NCBI RefSeq assembly: GCF_003340345.1
Contig: NZ_PPTQ01000005.1
Span: forward strand, 88,322-152,321
Direction: 5' to 3'
Length of the DNA: 64,000 bases
Source of the DNA: Paraeggerthella hongkongensis
GTDB taxonomy: Bacteria; Actinomycetota; Coriobacteriia; Coriobacteriales; Eggerthellaceae
Shown: positions 1 through 11,000 of the stretch, piece after piece
How positions within the stretch are numbered: position 1 is the first letter of the stretch
Layout of the letters: every line of letters starts with the position of its first letter
The notes under the pieces: model-generated
What the model was told of the DNA's origin: nothing
Seen by the model: only the letters and a program-made list of their open reading frames with translations
Database searches by the model: none
Made by a program: the position numbers and the translations under genes

Positions 1-1559
1 GGTACAAGGGCGACGCGCGCATCGAGGGGGCCGGGGCGGCGCTGAGCGCCGAGCTGGCCGCCGCCAACGTCGACCGCGACGGCGGCCTGTACAAGGCGAC
101 CACCTTCACGGCCAAGTTCGTCCCCGATTTCTCCACGCTCAGTGCAAGCGGCTTCGACGTCACCTACGACGGCGCTCCGCATAAGGTGCTGCTGCACGGC
201 GTTGTTCTGCCCGGCGATACAATCGAATATTGGGTTGGCGACACGCAGCTTGCTGCCAACGAGTTCGTCAATGTGGCGGATTCCACCGAAGTTACCGTGA
301 AGGTGATCCGCGGAACCCAGGTGTGGACCAGCAATTCGGTAACCGCCAGAATCACTCCCGCGCCCGCCACCATCAAGGTTAACGACTCGTCCAAGAAGTT
401 CGGGGAATCCGACCCTGCCTTCACGGGTGCGGTCGAAGGGCTGATCGGCTCCGATTCGCTGGGCAATGTGGTTTACAGCCGCACCAACAACGATGAAGCC
501 GTCGGTTCCTATGCAGGTGTCCTTACTGCTACGGTCGACAATCTCAACGGCAACTACACCTATACGGTGGAGCCGGGCGACTTCTCCATCGAGCCCGCAG
601 ACGGCAATATCGTTCGCATCACGTCCGATGCCGAAGGTTTGACGAAGGTCTACGACGCGCAGCCTGTATCCGTTACGGCCGAGGCTGACGTCGAGGGCTC
701 CACGCTGCTGTACTCGGTGGACAACGGGGCAACCTGGTCTGAGAGCAATCCGTCGTTCACGAACGCCGGAACGTACACGGTGCACGTGAAGGCCACGCAC
801 CCGGGGTACCGGGAAACGGCTCCGGTGAGCGCGACCGTTGTCATCACCCCTGCGCCCGTCACCATTACGGTCGCCGATGCTTCCAAGGTTGCAGGTGCCG
901 CCGATCCGACCTTCACCGGCACGGTCGAGGGCCTGGTGGCCGAAGGCGATCTGGGCGACGTGGCCTACGTCCGTCCCGGCGGCGAAGAGGCCGTGGGCGT
1001 GTACCAAGGCGCTCTGACCGCCCTGTTCACGCAGAATCCGAACTACGCGGTTTCCGTGATCAACGGTACGTTCACCATTACGGCTCCGCCGATTCCGCCG
1101 ATTCCGCCCGACCCGGTCGAGCCTACTCCGACGCCTACGCCGCTGCCCGAACCGGGCACGGTTCCTCCTGACAGCCCGCTGGCGCCTATCGTTGCGCCCA
1201 TCGTGAATGTGCTCGGGGGCGCTGCCGAAGCGGTCATCGGCGACAACGAGACCCCGCTTGCTCAGCGCGAAACCGAAATCTCCGATGGGGAAACGCCGCT
1301 TGCTGGTCACGATCATGCGTCGTGCTGGGTGCACTGGTACATCATACTGGGCATCATTGTCACGGCCATATATTCCGCTTGCGTGACGCTGCGTCGCAGC
1401 CTGTTCTCTCGTAAGCTGAAGCAGTACGAAGACAACCTGACCGGGGGCGGTGACCCCGCTCCCGGCGCGCCTTCTCGGTTCGACGACGAGGCCTCCGCGG
1501 CAAACGTTTCTCAGGGTGTTCCTGCGGGGACGGTTGTAGCTGCCGGGTTGAACGAGTAG
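1..1559 (+). CDS. Repeat-containing surface protein, C-terminal part (5' end outside window)
   Basis: The reading frame is open from base 3, so the true start lies upstream and only about 518 residues are seen. Two copies of a domain resembling the YGX-type MBG repeat are visible, one starting near IKVNDSSKKFGESDPAFTG and one near ITVADASKVAGAADPTFTG. Between them is an Ig-like stretch (KVYDAQPVSVTAEADVEG). A Pro/Thr spacer (PPIPPIPPDPVEPTPTPTP) follows. The C-terminus has two copies of an ETPLA motif, one hydrophobic helix (WYIILGIIVTAIYSACV) and a basic cytosolic tail. This looks like an exported adhesin-type protein held in the membrane or wall. No LPXTG motif is seen, so the anchoring mode is unknown. 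A small membrane protein follows 16 bp downstream. Confidence 0.8.
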   Translation, partial: YKGDARIEGAGAALSAELAAANVDRDGGLYKATTFTAKFVPDFSTLSASGFDVTYDGAPHKVLLHGVVLPGDTIEYWVGDTQLAANEFVNVADSTEVTVKVIRGTQVWTSNSVTARITPAPATIKVNDSSKKFGESDPAFTGAVEGLIGSDSLGNVVYSRTNNDEAVGSYAGVLTATVDNLNGNYTYTVEPGDFSIEPADGNIVRITSDAEGLTKVYDAQPVSVTAEADVEGSTLLYSVDNGATWSESNPSFTNAGTYTVHVKATHPGYRETAPVSATVVITPAPVTITVADASKVAGAADPTFTGTVEGLVAEGDLGDVAYVRPGGEEAVGVYQGALTALFTQNPNYAVSVINGTFTITAPPIPPIPPDPVEPTPTPTPLPEPGTVPPDSPLAPIVAPIVNVLGGAAEAVIGDNETPLAQRETEISDGETPLAGHDHASCWVHWYIILGIIVTAIYSACVTLRRSLFSRKLKQYEDNLTGGGDPAPGAPSRFDDEASAANVSQGVPAGTVVAAGLNE

Positions 1560-1575
1560 GGAAGGGAGGATACGC

Positions 1576-2151
1576 ATGAAAAAGAGCAACGTCATCGTCT
1601 TTGCCCTGCTTGCGGCAATCTCGGTATTTCTGCTGTGGCTGTGGTACTTCTTGGGCTTTAACCGGGTCGACGATCCGCTTGACCTGGTTTTGTCCATCGT
1701 ATGGTGGGCGGTTATCGCGGTTTCCATTGCGGTCATCGTTCGCGCGGAGCGGGTTCGCCGTCGGCGCATTAGAACCGTGTACGTAGGCGATAATGCCACG
1801 TTCAACAGCGAAAAGGGGCTTATGCGCTTTTCGGAGGGGGAGCCCATGCAAGACGTGGTAGCTTCCATTGTTGAAAACTTGAAGTACGACTTCACGCGCG
1901 AGGAGTTTCCCGATAAGGAAGCGTTCCAAGCGAAGTATTTCGTGCGCACGAAGGAATTCCGGACGGAAGAAAGCCCCGAGGCCGTAAAGGACCAGTCGAT
2001 GGAATCTGCTCAGACCGCATTGGATTCCTCTGCGTCCGCGCGCCGCGCATGGACGGGCGAAGTGGTCGTTGCGGCCACTGGCGAGGAAAAGCCGTTTGGA
2101 ACGCCCGAAGAATTGGCTGCTATTTTGACCACGCTAGGAGCTGCGGCTTAA
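1576..2151 (+). CDS. Small membrane protein of unknown function, linked to the surface protein
   Basis: A 191-residue protein starting at ATG after a good GGGAGGA ribosome site. The N-terminus holds two membrane helices (about residues 6-28 and 38-58) followed by a basic run (RAERVRRRRIR), which places the remaining 125 residues in the cytosol. The soluble part is acidic and I recognise no domain in it. The gene starts 16 bp after the repeat-bearing surface protein and ends at a strong terminator, so the two are probably one transcript. A role in export or anchoring of the neighbour is only a guess from position. Confidence 0.75.
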   Translation: MKKSNVIVFALLAAISVFLLWLWYFLGFNRVDDPLDLVLSIVWWAVIAVSIAVIVRAERVRRRRIRTVYVGDNATFNSEKGLMRFSEGEPMQDVVASIVENLKYDFTREEFPDKEAFQAKYFVRTKEFRTEESPEAVKDQSMESAQTALDSSASARRAWTGEVVVAATGEEKPFGTPEELAAILTTLGAAA

Positions 2152-2181
2152 AAGCCGCCTTTCTGGTCGCGCTTGCATCGA

Positions 2182-2219
2182 CAGCCCTTCCGGCGAAGTT
2201 TCTGGAAGGGCTGCTTCTT
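2182..2219 (+). terminator. Rho-independent terminator after the surface-protein unit
   Basis: A perfect 10-bp stem, CAGCCCTTCC (2182-2191) pairing with GGAAGGGCTG (2204-2213), has a 12-nt loop and is followed by CTTCTT. It closes the surface-protein operon and isolates it from the peptide-synthetase operon. Confidence 0.75.
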
Positions 2220-2358
2220 AGCTTACGCGACATCGTCGTTTGATCATGGTTCGACCGCGTGAGTCCTGCGGTGCAAGTTGGGTAGACGCTTCTCTTGCTT
2301 GCAGGGCCTGGTAGGCTTTTGAACGTTTAATTGCAAGTAGAATGGTTGTGATTCTCGT

Positions 2359-4068
2359 ATGAGGAGCTATCGACTTAACGACATCGAGGAATTACCCGAC
2401 CTGCGTCATCTGCTCGAACGCAGCGCGCGGCTCTTTTCGGGTAAAACCGCATTTGCCGAGCTGTCGCGTTCTTCGGGGCTGCGCGAAGTGAGCTACGCTT
2501 GCTTTCTCGAGGACGTGCGGGCCCTGGGCACCGCGCTTTTGGAGCGCGGGTACGCCGGCAAGCGCATCGCGCTCATCGGGGAAAACTCCTACGCGTGGAT
2601 TCTTGCGTACTTCGCGATCGTCAACAGCGGGATGACGGTGGTTCCCTTCGATAAAGAGCTTTCCTGCTCTGAGATCGTCGACCAAATGGCAAGGGCGAAC
2701 GTTGATGCGCTGTGCCATACTGCATCGTACGCGCCCGAGGCGCGTCGCGCGGCCGATGCGTTGAAGGAGCGCCGCGGGCTCGATGTGGAGCTTTTTGACA
2801 TGGGGTCGTTGTCTGCGGGCGAATTGGCATGTGACCTGCTTTCTTGCGGGCGAGATCAGATCGCGCTCGGCAACGATCGGTACGCGCGGGTTGAACTGGA
2901 TCCGGATGCGGTGTGCTCGATTTTGTTCACATCGGGAACCACGGGCGTGAGCAAGGGCGTTTTGCTGAGCCATCGAAACTTCGCATCCAATATAAAAGGG
3001 GCTTGCGAGCTGGTGCTTTTCGGCCCGCAGGATACGCTGGTCTCCGTTCTCCCCATCCATCACGCCTACGAGGACATGGCGGGCATCTTCTGTCCGTTGT
3101 ACTATGGGTGCACCGTGGGGCTCTGCTCCGGTTTGAAAATGCTCCCGAAATGCCTCGACGCGTTCAAGCCTACCATTCTGTGCTTGGTCCCCTTGTACGT
3201 CGAAACGTTCAGAAGCAAGATTCTTCGCGCCGCAAAAGAGGGCGGCCGCGAACGACAACTTGCTTTCGCCTGCAAAGCAAGCTCGCTGCTTCGGCGCATT
3301 GGCGTCGACGTTTCGGACAAGTTGCTCGCGCAGCCCCGGGAGGCGTTCGGCGGCCGTCTGCGACTTGTCATCTGCGGAGGAGCGCCGCTCGATCCAGCCT
3401 ATGCGCCGTTTTACCGCTCTCTCGGCATCAATCTTATTCAAGGGTACGGCATTTCCGAATGTTCTCCCATTGTTTCGGTCAACCGCAACAACGAGTTCAA
3501 AGACGATTCCGTTGGCCGAGTGATTTCGTGCGCGCGCGTGCGGTTCGACGAAAGCGGGCAGATTTGGGTCAACGGCCCGTCGGTCATGGCGGGGTACTTG
3601 GATGAAGAAGCCGAAACGCTGGTCGACGGTTGGTTTCCAACGGGCGATCTGGGATGTTTGGACGCGGATGGGTTTCTGCACATCACGGGTCGGTGCAAAG
3701 ACATCATCGTCCTGAGCAACGGCAAGAACGTTATGCCCCAGGAAATCGAGCGTGCTTTGACGGCGTGCGATTCCGTAGCCGAAGCGGTGGTTATCGGCGG
3801 GCCTGGAACAGGCAACGGTTCCGAGTGCTTGGCGGCGCACATCTACCCGGACTTTGAAGCTATCGGGTTGGATGCGAAGTCTCCAGAAGCTGCGGCGGCC
3901 GCTCGGGATCGGGTGCGCGCCGATATCAGGCGCGTTAACAGGGGCCTGGCGTTTTACAAGCGCATAGCAACGTTTGCGGTGCGCGCCGAGCCGTTCGAGA
4001 AAACGACAACGCGCAAGGTAAAGCGGTTTTTGCTTGTTGAGGATACGAAGGGAATGGTACATGTTTGA
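2359..4068 (+). CDS. Fatty acyl-AMP/acyl-CoA ligase (ANL superfamily), first gene of the NRPS operon
   Basis: A 569-residue adenylate-forming enzyme. The ANL motifs appear in order: LFTSGTTGVSKG (phosphate loop, about residue 194), GYGISECSP, GWFPTGDLG, TGRCKDIIVLSNGKNVMP and a C-terminal TTRKVKR lysine. The overall form is that of long-chain acyl-CoA synthetases. It ends 8 bases inside a free acyl carrier protein and lies upstream of a PPTase and an NRPS. The likely job is therefore to activate a fatty acid and load it on the carrier rather than on CoA; the substrate is not readable. The only in-frame start is ATG 2359, which has no Shine-Dalgarno sequence. A TAGAAT hexamer at 2338-2343 would give an almost leaderless mRNA. 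Confidence 0.88.
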   Translation: MRSYRLNDIEELPDLRHLLERSARLFSGKTAFAELSRSSGLREVSYACFLEDVRALGTALLERGYAGKRIALIGENSYAWILAYFAIVNSGMTVVPFDKELSCSEIVDQMARANVDALCHTASYAPEARRAADALKERRGLDVELFDMGSLSAGELACDLLSCGRDQIALGNDRYARVELDPDAVCSILFTSGTTGVSKGVLLSHRNFASNIKGACELVLFGPQDTLVSVLPIHHAYEDMAGIFCPLYYGCTVGLCSGLKMLPKCLDAFKPTILCLVPLYVETFRSKILRAAKEGGRERQLAFACKASSLLRRIGVDVSDKLLAQPREAFGGRLRLVICGGAPLDPAYAPFYRSLGINLIQGYGISECSPIVSVNRNNEFKDDSVGRVISCARVRFDESGQIWVNGPSVMAGYLDEEAETLVDGWFPTGDLGCLDADGFLHITGRCKDIIVLSNGKNVMPQEIERALTACDSVAEAVVIGGPGTGNGSECLAAHIYPDFEAIGLDAKSPEAAAAARDRVRADIRRVNRGLAFYKRIATFAVRAEPFEKTTTRKVKRFLLVEDTKGMVHV

Positions 4069-4288
4069 TCGCGTTCGAAGCATCATCCAGGGCTACATCC
4101 AGCGCGACGACCTGGAGATCACGCTTGATACCGACGTGCTGAGCGACCTGGGCATCAACTCGCTTGAGTTGGTGGAGCTGGTGTGCGCGTTCGAGATGGA
4201 ATTCGACCGGGAGATACCGGAAAAAGACATTCGCCAGTTCGTGACGGTCGAAGACATCGTGCGTTATCTGGAAGCGATCGAAGCGTAG
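4061..4288 (+). CDS. Free-standing acyl carrier protein
   Basis: A 75-residue acidic helical protein with the carrier motif LGINSLELVEL, whose Ser is the phosphopantetheine site; the usual Asp before Ser is Asn here. ATG 4061 follows GAAGGGA and overlaps the ligase stop by 8 bases; an upstream in-frame TTG at 4034 is less likely. The free carrier probably accepts the acyl chain from the ligase and presents it to the first condensation domain of the NRPS. It is activated by the PPTase encoded 11 bp downstream. It could instead serve general fatty-acid synthesis, but the gene context argues against that. Confidence 0.88.
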   Translation: MFDRVRSIIQGYIQRDDLEITLDTDVLSDLGINSLELVELVCAFEMEFDREIPEKDIRQFVTVEDIVRYLEAIEA

Positions 4289-4299
4289 GCTGAAGCGCC

Positions 4300-4962
4300 G
4301 TGGACCTGTTCCTTGCATCCGTGCCCGCCGCTGACGAGAAGCTGCTCGCCAAAGCGGCGCTTCCCTTTGCGACGCCGGCGAAGCGCGCCCGCATGGAGCG
4401 TTGCCGCGTTGCGCAGCAGCGCGCGGGCATGGCGCTCGCCGAGGTTCTGCTTGCGTGGGCGCTGCATGAAAAGCGGGGCGTGAACTTGCGCGCCGTTGAG
4501 CGCTTCGAGGGCGATTACGGAAAGCCGTTCGTGCGCTACGCTGACGGCTCGGTCGAATTCAGTTTGAGCCATTCCGGATCGTACGTCCTGGTCGGGATCG
4601 ATGATGTCCCCATTGGCGTGGATATCCAGCAACGGCGCCAGGCGGACGAGCGGCTTGCGCGCAAGGTTATGGACGCGGCCTCGTTCGAAGCATGGCTGGA
4701 ATCTTCCGACAAAGCAACGCTCTTCTGCGATTGCTGGGCTCGCATGGAAAGCGAGCTGAAGTGGTGGGGAGTTGGAATCGCGGGTCTTGGAAGGGCCGAT
4801 CTTGTTCTTCCGGAAGGCGTGTCGTCATGCGCGGTTGATGCTCCTGCCGGGTATTCGGCTTCCGTGTGCGCTGCGTTGCCGAAACCCGCCCCGTTGCGGG
4901 CGTCTCCTCGAACCGTGCAGATTGAGGAGTTGCTTGCTTTTGCCGAAAGGGAAGGGCTGTGA
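4300..4962 (+). CDS. 4'-phosphopantetheinyl transferase, Sfp type
   Basis: A 220-residue protein of the pseudodimeric Sfp/Gsp size class. It transfers the phosphopantetheine arm of CoA onto carrier-domain serines. Visible motifs are YGKPFV, FSLSHSGSYVLVGI, the metal-binding GVDI and WARMESELKWWG. The last corresponds to the usual W-x-K-E-A-x-x-K box, with the acidic residue kept but Met in place of the first Lys. It starts at GTG 4300. It lies between the free carrier protein and the NRPS, so it should activate three sites made by this operon: the free carrier and the two NRPS T domains. The C-terminal half is divergent, and activity is inferred. Confidence 0.85.
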   Translation: MDLFLASVPAADEKLLAKAALPFATPAKRARMERCRVAQQRAGMALAEVLLAWALHEKRGVNLRAVERFEGDYGKPFVRYADGSVEFSLSHSGSYVLVGIDDVPIGVDIQQRRQADERLARKVMDAASFEAWLESSDKATLFCDCWARMESELKWWGVGIAGLGRADLVLPEGVSSCAVDAPAGYSASVCAALPKPAPLRASPRTVQIEELLAFAEREGL

Positions 4963-5034
4963 TCGTGAAGCAAAACGAGGATACCCGTAGCGCGTTGCCG
5001 TTGCCCGATGCGCCGGCGCGCGCAAGCAGAAACG

Positions 5035-5040
5035 AAGGAG
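5035..5040 (+). promoter_or_regulatory. Ribosome binding site deciding the NRPS start
   Basis: AAGGAG lies 8 nt before ATG 5049, and the first condensation domain (YPLTHPQSRIW) begins five residues later. An alternative GTG at 4959 overlaps the PPTase stop and would add 30 residues without recognisable function. Confidence 0.6.
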
Positions 5041-5048
5041 CGTCCCTT

Positions 5049-8000
5049 ATGGCAGGTCGGTATCCGTTGACTCACCCGCAGAGCCGCATTTGGCATGTCG
5101 AGCAATCGCATCCGGGAACCAGCATGTGGAACAACGCCGGTACGCTCAAGATTCGCGGGCGTCTTGATTTCGATTTGCTGGACAAGGCCATTCAGCTGTT
5201 TTTGGAGGCGAACGAGTCTCTTCGCTTGCGCATCTGCCTTGTCGACGGCCAGCCCATGCAGTATGTGGCTGCACATCGGCCCGTACATATCGATCGACTG
5301 GATTTCAGCTCCACGGGCGTGAAGGGGCTGTATGAGTGGGATGTTCGTCAAACGCAGGCGCCCATGTCGCTGATCGACAGCCCCCTCTATTACTTCGCTT
5401 TGGCGAAAACCGCCCCCGACGAGGGGTACCTGTACGCGAAGATGCACCATATCATCTCCGACGGCGTGTCGTTCGTGGTGTTCGCAAACGAGGTCATGGA
5501 CTGGTACGACATGCTTTTGCGCGGGGAAACTCCCGTGCCCCGGCCTGCAATTTCGTATCTCGATTACGTCGAGGAGGAACGTCTCTATCGGGAATCCAAG
5601 CGATTCGCTTACGACGAGGCGTACTGGCTCAAGCGGTTCTCCGACTTCTCCGATGCCACGCTGCTCAAGCCTCGAACGTCGGACTGCTTTGCAACGAAAG
5701 CGAAGCGCAAGGCGTGCGTGCTTTCAGCTGAGCTTTCCACGGCGGTGCGGGGCTTTTGCAAAGAGCATCGCGTGTCGGTGTTCGCGTTGCTGCTGTCCGC
5801 GTTTTCCGTGTATCTGAATCGCGTGTTGGGGAAAGAAGACCTGGTCATAAGCGCTCCTGTATCGAACCGCACGTTCGCGGGGTCCAGTGAGCGTTTCGGT
5901 ATGTACGTGAGCACGGTGCCCGTGCGGGTGGCGGTCGACAACGAGCGTGCGTTTTTGGATTTTGCCGAAGGGGTGTCCAACGAATGGTTTTCCGTTCTCA
6001 AGCATCAGCGGTATCCGTACGACGTGCTCATGGAGAAGATTCGCGAACGTCGTCCCGACATCGACCAGCTGTACGATATTTCCTTGTCGTACCAGGTGGG
6101 GACGTTCGAAACGAAGAAGCGCTGCTTCTCCTACGAAGGGCGTTGGCATTTCAGCGGGCATCAGGCATCCTCGCTCAACATTCACTGGAACGATCGCGAG
6201 AACAACGGGCGTTTCGTGCTGGATTACGATTACCTCTCGCCCCTGTTCGCGGCGAAGGAAGTTGATTTCATCCACGAGCATTTGTGCAACATCGTAGCCG
6301 ATGCCGTTGCTCATCCCGAAAAGCGGCTTTTCGAGCTTGCCATGGTTTCTGCGGAAGAGCGAGACAAGGTGCTGTACCGGTTCAACGACACCGATGACGG
6401 CTTCGAGCGAACCGACCTGGTCAGTCTGTGGAAGCGCCGCGTTGCCGAGGGCCCTTGCGAACCGGCGTTGACCTATCGCGGTCGAAGTTGGACGGCGGCC
6501 GATTTGGACCGGGCCTCCGACGAGGTTGGCAACGTGCTCGCGAACGCGGGGGTTGCGCCGGGCGATGTGGTCGCGCTTGCGTTGCCGCGAAGCGACGTCT
6601 ACTATGCGGCCATGCTGGGCGCCCTCAAGGCGGGCGCGGCGTTCATGCCCATTGATCCCTCGCTTCCCGAGGAGCGCGTTCGCTATATGCTGAACGAGTC
6701 AGGCACGCGGTTCGCGCTGGTTGGACCAGGGGATTTGGAGGACCGACAGAAGGGGGCGCTCCTGTCGGTCCCCGTGGCCTCGCTGCGCGCCGAGGAGCTT
6801 GTGCGGCGCGTTTCTTGCGTGCGATCGGAGGCGGCCGCGGGGAAGAGCCGCTGCTTGGAGGGTGCTGCCTCAGAGGGGATCTGCGCTGCACGGCGCTTTC
6901 CCGATCCCGGCCAGGCGGCGTACCTCATCTACACGTCGGGCTCGACCGGCACGCCGAAGGGCGTGGTGGTCGAACATGCGCAGATTGCCCACTTCGTGCT
7001 GTCGATGCGCGCGGTGTGGGGTCGCACCCCCGGCGGCAGGATGCTGTGCGTGGGGCCAGTGTCGTTCGACATCAACATCATGGAGGCGGCTGTCGGCTTG
7101 TTCTCGAACCGTACGCTCGTGGTGGCCGACGATCGGCAGGCCGACTACCCCGACGACCTGTGCGCGCTTATGGGGAAAGAGCGCGTGGACCTTATGATGG
7201 TCACGCCGGGACGCATGGAGATGATCCTTTCGGCCCAGGCGGGCGCTCATGCGCTGCGAGGGGTTCGGGAGATCGGATTGGGGGCCGACGTGCTTCCGCC
7301 CGAGCTGCTGCGGCGCATCCAGCAGGTTACGTCGTCGTGCGTCACGAACTTCTACGGACCTACCGAAGTGACGATTGCGGCCACGTGCTGCGACGTGACC
7401 GGCCGTGTCGACGTCAACATAGGTCGGCCCATGAACGGCGTGCGCGTCTACATTCTGGACCCGCACCTCAATCCGGTTCCGATTGGCGTTCCAGGTGAGC
7501 TGTACGTTGGAGGCGCTGGCGTGAGCAGGGGATACGTTGCGCGTGCCGAGTTGACGGCCGAGCGCTTCGTGCCGTCTCCCTTCGTGGAAGGGGAGCGTCT
7601 TTACCGCACGGGCGACGTGGGCCGCTGGTATCCGCTTGGCGAAATCCAGTTTCTCGGGCGCATCGACCGCCAGGTGAAGATTCGCGGGTACCGCGTTGAG
7701 CTGGGAGAGATCCAGAACAGGCTGCTGCAGTTGGAGGGGATCCGTTCGGCGGCGGTGGTGGCGCACGACGAGCAGGACGGACGCAAATCGCTGTGCGCGT
7801 ACGTGGCGGGGGACTGCGTGCCCCCTGCTGCGCGGATGAAGGCGCACCTGTCCGAATCGCTGCCGTTCTACATGGTTCCCTCGTGCTTCGTGGAGCTCGA
7901 CGAGCTTCCTCTTACGACAAGCGAAAAGCTTGACGTGCGTCGTCTCCCCAAGCCTCAACGGGAGGCGGTGGGCGCGCGCTCGTTCGAAACCAATACTCAG

Positions 8001-11000
8001 CGAAAGCTCGCGGAGCTGTGGGAGGGCATCCTGGGGATGGGTTGCGTTCGTCCCGACGATCACTTTTTCGAAATCGGCGGGGATTCGCTGTCCATCGTGC
8101 GCATGATAGCCGCAGTGGCCGATGCCTTCGATGCGAACATCGATTTGGTGGACGTGTACCGCGACCCGACGCTTGCCGCCTGTGCCGCGCTGATCGATCG
8201 GGCGGAGGCCAGCTACTGCAAGCCGGTGAAGCCCGTGGCAGCGCGCCGTTACTATCCGGCCACGTCAACGCAGCAGCGCATGGTTTTGGCGGCAAGCGAG
8301 GCCCCCGATTCCGTTGCTTACAACGTGCCGGCGTTGTTCGTGTTCGAAGGCATGCTCGACGAGGACCGGCTCAAGGCCGCCTTGGAAAAGCTGCTCGCTC
8401 GGCATGCCGTTCTGCGCACGTCGCTGCACGTGCGCGACGGCGCGATCGTGCAACGGGTTCATCGTTCGGTCGAGGTGCCGTACGAGTCGGTTGCGTGCGC
8501 CGACGCCCGCATCGCGGCATGCGCGAAGCGGCGCGTTCGGCCCTTCGACGTCTCAAGCGCTCCGCTCATGCGGCTTGTCTCCATTCGAACGCCCCGGCGG
8601 CATGCGTTGCTGTTCGACTTCCATCATGCCGTTTGCGACCAGGCGGGGCTTCGGATCGTGCTCGACGACTTCGCCGCTTTGTACCAGGGGGACGCGTTGC
8701 CTCCTCTTGCCGTCGATTACAAAGATTGCGCTGTTTGGCTGGAGGGGCGCCTTGCCTCGGACGCTTTGGAGCAACATGCGGCGTATTGGCGCGAACGGCT
8801 TTCCGGTGACCTTCCCGTGCTGGCCCTGCCCACCGAGCGCCCTCGAACGGGCGAACGGAAGGGGGCAACGTGCGAGGCGCGCATCGCCGCGAGCGCGCTC
8901 GCATCGTTGCATGCCCTTGTCCGCTCCCAAAAGGCAACGATGGCTACGGCGCTCATGACCGTGTTCGGGCTGGTGCTTTCCCGTACCGCCTTGCAAGACG
9001 AGGTGGTGATCGGCATGCCCGTGGAAAACAGGATGCAACCCGCGATGCAGCATACGGCGGGCGCTTTCATCAACACGGTTCCGGTGCGGTGCGCGTTTTC
9101 GGACGGGCAGACCGTCCGCGCATGCTTCGACGCGGTGCATCGCGCTTTGAGCGAAGCCGTTTCCCATCAGGATTATCCGTTCGAGTGCATCGTGGCCGAT
9201 GCGGGAGCCGCGCGTCAGCGCGGGCGCAACCCGTTGTTCGATGCAATGCTCGTGTTCGGGAAAGACCAGGTGAACTTGACGCTTGAAGGCGTATCCGCAA
9301 CGCCTCGGTTCGTGGACGTTGCAACGGCGAAGCTCGACGTGACGCTGTTCGCCTACGAAGCGGCGGACGGCCTGACGTTCAGATTGGAGTACGATCGAAA
9401 CCTGTTTTCCGCTGCAGCAGCGCGGCGCATGCTCGATCGTTTCGTCCATACCGCAGCAACGCTATTCGAGGCTCCCGACGAGGGCGTCGCGCGCGTGAGC
9501 GTGCTGCCCTTGGAAGAATATCAGCTGGTGACAAGCGGGTTTGCGGGAGATAAGGTGCCCGTTCGCAACCGGCCTCTCTGCGCGTGGGTGGAAGACCTTG
9601 CCGACCAGCGCCCGTGCGACGAAGCCGTTGTGGCCTCGGACGGTCGGCTGACGTTTTCCGGGTTGGATCGGCAAGCCGACTGCATCGCATGCGCTCTTGC
9701 CGAAGCAGGGGCAGGGCCCGGAACACTGGTGGCTGTCATGATGCGTCGCAGCGCGGCGCTGCTTCCGGCTTTGTTCGGCGTTATGAAAGCGGGCGCTGCT
9801 TACGTTCCCGTCGACCCGACGTATCCGGCTGATCGCAAGGCGCTCATGCTGGCCGATAGCGGGGCGCGCCTTGTGCTGGTCGATCGCCAAACATGCGACG
9901 CCTGCCCGGAGGTCCCGTCCGCCGCGGCAAGGGTGGTCGTCGAGGATGCGCTTCTTGCGCGCGCCTCGTTGGATTCGGCGCGGGCTCGCAGCGAGCGTAT
10001 GCGCAGGTGCGCCGAGGCGAAGCCGGACGACCCTGCGTACGTCATCTACACAAGCGGGTCGACCGGGGTGCCGAAGGGAAGCCTTCTTACGCGTGCGGGC
10101 GTGGCGAACCTGCGCGATGCTATGGCTTCGTGCATCGGCTACCGTCCTGCATGGACCGCGGTCTCGGTGACCACGATGTCGTTCGATATCTTCGTTGCGG
10201 ACGCGCTGCTTCCCTTGACGTACGGCTGCCGTACCGTGCTCGCCGACGAAGAGGAACTTCGACAGCCTCGTTTGCTGACCGGTCTTATCGAGCGCGAACG
10301 GGTCGATTTTCTGCAGGCGACGCCCTCACGCATGCAAATCATGGTGCGCGACCAGGCGTTCGTCCAAGCGGCTTCGCGGCTTTCGACCGTGGTGCTGGCA
10401 GGAGAGAAGCCGCCGCTTCCGTTGGTTCGAACGTGCAAGCGCATCATGCCTGGCGCACGTCTTAAAAACGGGTACGGCCCGACCGAGGTGACCGTGTACA
10501 CTTCGTTTCAGGATATGACCGACTGCGCGTACGTGAGCATTGGGCGACCTATCGCGAACACGCGCGTCTACGTGCTCGACGAGGCGCTGCGGCCTGTTCC
10601 CGTGGGAACGTACGGGGAAGCCTACATTGCCGGAGCGGGAGTGTCGCCGGGCTACATCGGCCGCCCCGATCTGAACGAGTCGCGCTTTCTCCCTGATCCG
10701 TTTCACGAGGGAAGCGTTATGTACCGATCGGGAGACGTCTGCCGTTACGACGAGCACGGCGAGCTGTTCATTGCAGGGCGCGTCGATCATCAGGTGAAGG
10801 TGCGCGGTTTGCGCATCGAGCCCGGCGAGATCGAAGCGGCCCTGTGCGCTCTTGACGGCATCGCCGAAGCTGTGGTGGTGGCGCACGGGGCGGGAGAGCG
10901 CAAGCAGCTGGTTGCGTACTATACGGCGTCCGAGCCGCATGAGGTTTCGCGGTTGCGGTCTGCGCTTGCGGCGCAGCTCCCTTCGTTTTTGGTGCCCGCG

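Noticed and set aside
2392-4086. Long minus-strand open frame opposite the acyl ligase
   Set aside because: It mirrors a gene with complete ANL motifs; its translation is Arg-rich with no family features. This is a normal effect of high-GC codon use.
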